A stretch of DNA of 64,000 bases, taken from the NCBI GenBank assembly GCA_028281825.1, contig JANQJC010000107.1, positions 1-64,000 on the forward strand. The letters are read 5' to 3'. Made by a program: the position numbers and the translations under genes. Position 1 is the stretch's first letter. Each line of letters opens with the position of its first letter. Source of the DNA: Flavobacteriales bacterium. Its GTDB lineage: Bacteria > Bacteroidota > Bacteroidia > JANQJC01. The notes beneath the pieces were generated by a model, which had not been told where the DNA came from, ran no database searches, and saw only the letters and a list, made by a program, of their open reading frames with translations. Below are positions 62,870 through 64,000 of the stretch, piece after piece.

Positions 62870-64000
62870 TGCTTTACTTCACTCTCAATTTTTGATGCTG
62901 CCCAATTCCATACTTCCCAGGTTTCATCACCAAAGTGATGGTAGATGTGCATAAAGGCAGGTTGGTATTGGGTTTGATAAGCATCGTCGGTTATGATGCC
63001 TTTTTCCTTGTTCAGCATTAGTTTGGTGTTGTAGTAGTCGCTGATAAAGTTCCACTTCTTGCTAAGCGTTGGGTGGTTCTGTAAGCCCTGTTCCCACGCG
63101 GTTGTTATCAATGTTCCCTGGTCACGGGTCTTCCACTCTGGGTATTGCCAAATCTCTATTGACTTATGATGCCAGCTATCCATGAAGTCATAACTATTGT
63201 CATCAAACAAAAAGACACCTCCATTCCAATGTTGCCAATTCTTCTCACCTACTACCACACCAAAGGTTTCCGCTATTTGCTTTTGCAAGTGGCTGCATTC
63301 GTCTTGCCAAATGTTTTCACCCTCCTGGTTCTCCCAAATTTGGCTCCATCTATTGTATCTGAAGCCCGTCTCTTTCTCTATGGCTTTCACATTTACCTCA
63401 TACATCACTTCAGTGCTTTGGGCATCTTTCCAAACCCGTTTTTTCTTATCGAAAGAAAATTCATCATCTAACCTGAAAGTGCCAATAGAACTGAAATACC
63501 TTACAGCAGTCCAAACCTTTTTCATCGAGCTTTGGGCTATGATGGTAAATTTCTTTTTCAGTTTTTCAGCTTTAGCTAATATTTCAGGGTCTGTTATTTG
63601 GCGGTTTCTGTCGTGCTTGTCCATTGCTTTTTCCCACACATCGCGGTCTTGCTTCCATTTTTCCGTGCATCCGCAGTTTACTGCATAGGCACTAAACTTC
63701 TGCACTTTGCAATGGTCTGGTGCAAAAGTGATGGGTGAAACATACTCCTCAAAAATCTGGTCGCATTCAGCAGAGATGGCTAGTATATCTGTATCCAGAT
63801 AGCAATAGCGTTCTCCTTTGGGCATTATCTTGTGTAGCCCGGTTTTCAGGTAAATGCTTGCCTGATGGTTATCGTAGCTGGAATTCGTTTCTACATCTAT
63901 GATATCATCATGTTCAATAGGCCCCTCATTGCGTTTGCTTTCGGTAACAACTACAATGCGATTCTTTGAGTATTTTTTGAGGTAGGGTAATGAAAAGTTA
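62866..64000 (-). CDS. Glycosyltransferase-like protein (5' partial)
   Basis: The frame is open at the right edge; the ATG at 63825 is internal, as the codons from there to 64000 read a continuous protein (SLPYLKKYSKNRIVVVTE, EGPIEHDDIIDVETNSS) that matches a GT-A start. Visible features: a DxD-like YLDTDILAI at about residue 8 from the internal Met, NGGVFLFDD and KTRDQGTLITTAW later. A nucleotide-sugar glycosyltransferase, probably for a surface glycan, is inferred. The small membrane peptide is coupled downstream. Confidence 0.8.
   Translation of the reverse strand, partial: NFSLPYLKKYSKNRIVVVTESKRNEGPIEHDDIIDVETNSSYDNHQASIYLKTGLHKIMPKGERYCYLDTDILAISAECDQIFEEYVSPITFAPDHCKVQKFSAYAVNCGCTEKWKQDRDVWEKAMDKHDRNRQITDPEILAKAEKLKKKFTIIAQSSMKKVWTAVRYFSSIGTFRLDDEFSFDKKKRVWKDAQSTEVMYEVNVKAIEKETGFRYNRWSQIWENQEGENIWQDECSHLQKQIAETFGVVVGEKNWQHWNGGVFLFDDNSYDFMDSWHHKSIEIWQYPEWKTRDQGTLITTAWEQGLQNHPTLSKKWNFISDYYNTKLMLNKEKGIITDDAYQTQYQPAFMHIYHHFGDETWEVWNWAASKIESEVKQ

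Overview
The window comes from the chromosome of a Bacteroidota bacterium, most likely a free-living member of the Cytophagales. Four things point there: exported proteins ending in type IX secretion (T9SS) sorting domains, a PorP/SprF family outer-membrane protein, the gliding ABC subunit GldA, and promoters of the TTTG-N19-20-TAnnTTTG type (clearest before the tRNA-Glu and before the RNA gene after dnaK). No intact mobile element, prophage or CRISPR array was seen. Coding density is high, and several convergent gene pairs abut exactly at their stop codons.

Layout. 1-7 kb: two large exported T9SS cargo proteins, one with HYR, PKD and SprB-like repeats (5' end outside the window) and one with repeated propeller-like units. 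7-10 kb: metK with a small follower gene, and gldA. 10-17 kb: rsgA, a tandem pair of FKBP isomerases, several small exported unknowns, then bcp-recA-TPR lipoprotein. 17-19.4 kb: three small exported proteins rich in Cys/His motifs (possible metal handling) and a DUF4199-like membrane protein. 19.5-28 kb: a BamA-like outer-membrane protein, a secreted zinc peptidase, then aminotransferase, heptose kinase, DivIC/FtsB and an M42 peptidase on one strand. 28-32.4 kb (minus strand): thioesterase, ddl, pseudouridine synthase, panB and a coiled-coil exported protein. 32.5-36.2 kb: a lipoprotein, dnaK, and a structured RNA with its own promoter and terminator. 36.2-45.3 kb: msrB, DUF3127, an 11-residue-repeat exported protein, a gamma-carbonic-anhydrase-like protein, thioredoxins, Nif3, a zinc-ribbon coiled-coil protein, TPR, GNAT and thioesterase genes. 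45.4-50.1 kb: a frameshifted DUF167 pseudogene, PorP/SprF, a FadL-like protein and a low-complexity lipoprotein. 50.1-52.5 kb: proS, an unknown partner gene and tRNA-Glu. 52.5-64 kb: a large tail-collar surface protein with an internal duplication, a helical unknown, a TonB-dependent receptor, a CarboxypepD-like protein, a HEAT protein, YggS, a 50-aa membrane peptide, and a glycosyltransferase-like protein cut by the right edge.

How it fits together. Most of the window is housekeeping (metK, rsgA, recA, dnaK, ddl, panB, proS, msrB) mixed with envelope genes. Strongest leads for something undescribed: the roughly 300-nt RNA between dnaK and msrB, which matches none of the common housekeeping RNA signatures I could check by eye; the Cys/His-rich exported trio at 17.0-18.9 kb; and the small exported protein built from VDAFPD repeats. 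No database search was possible, so family names rest on recognised motifs.
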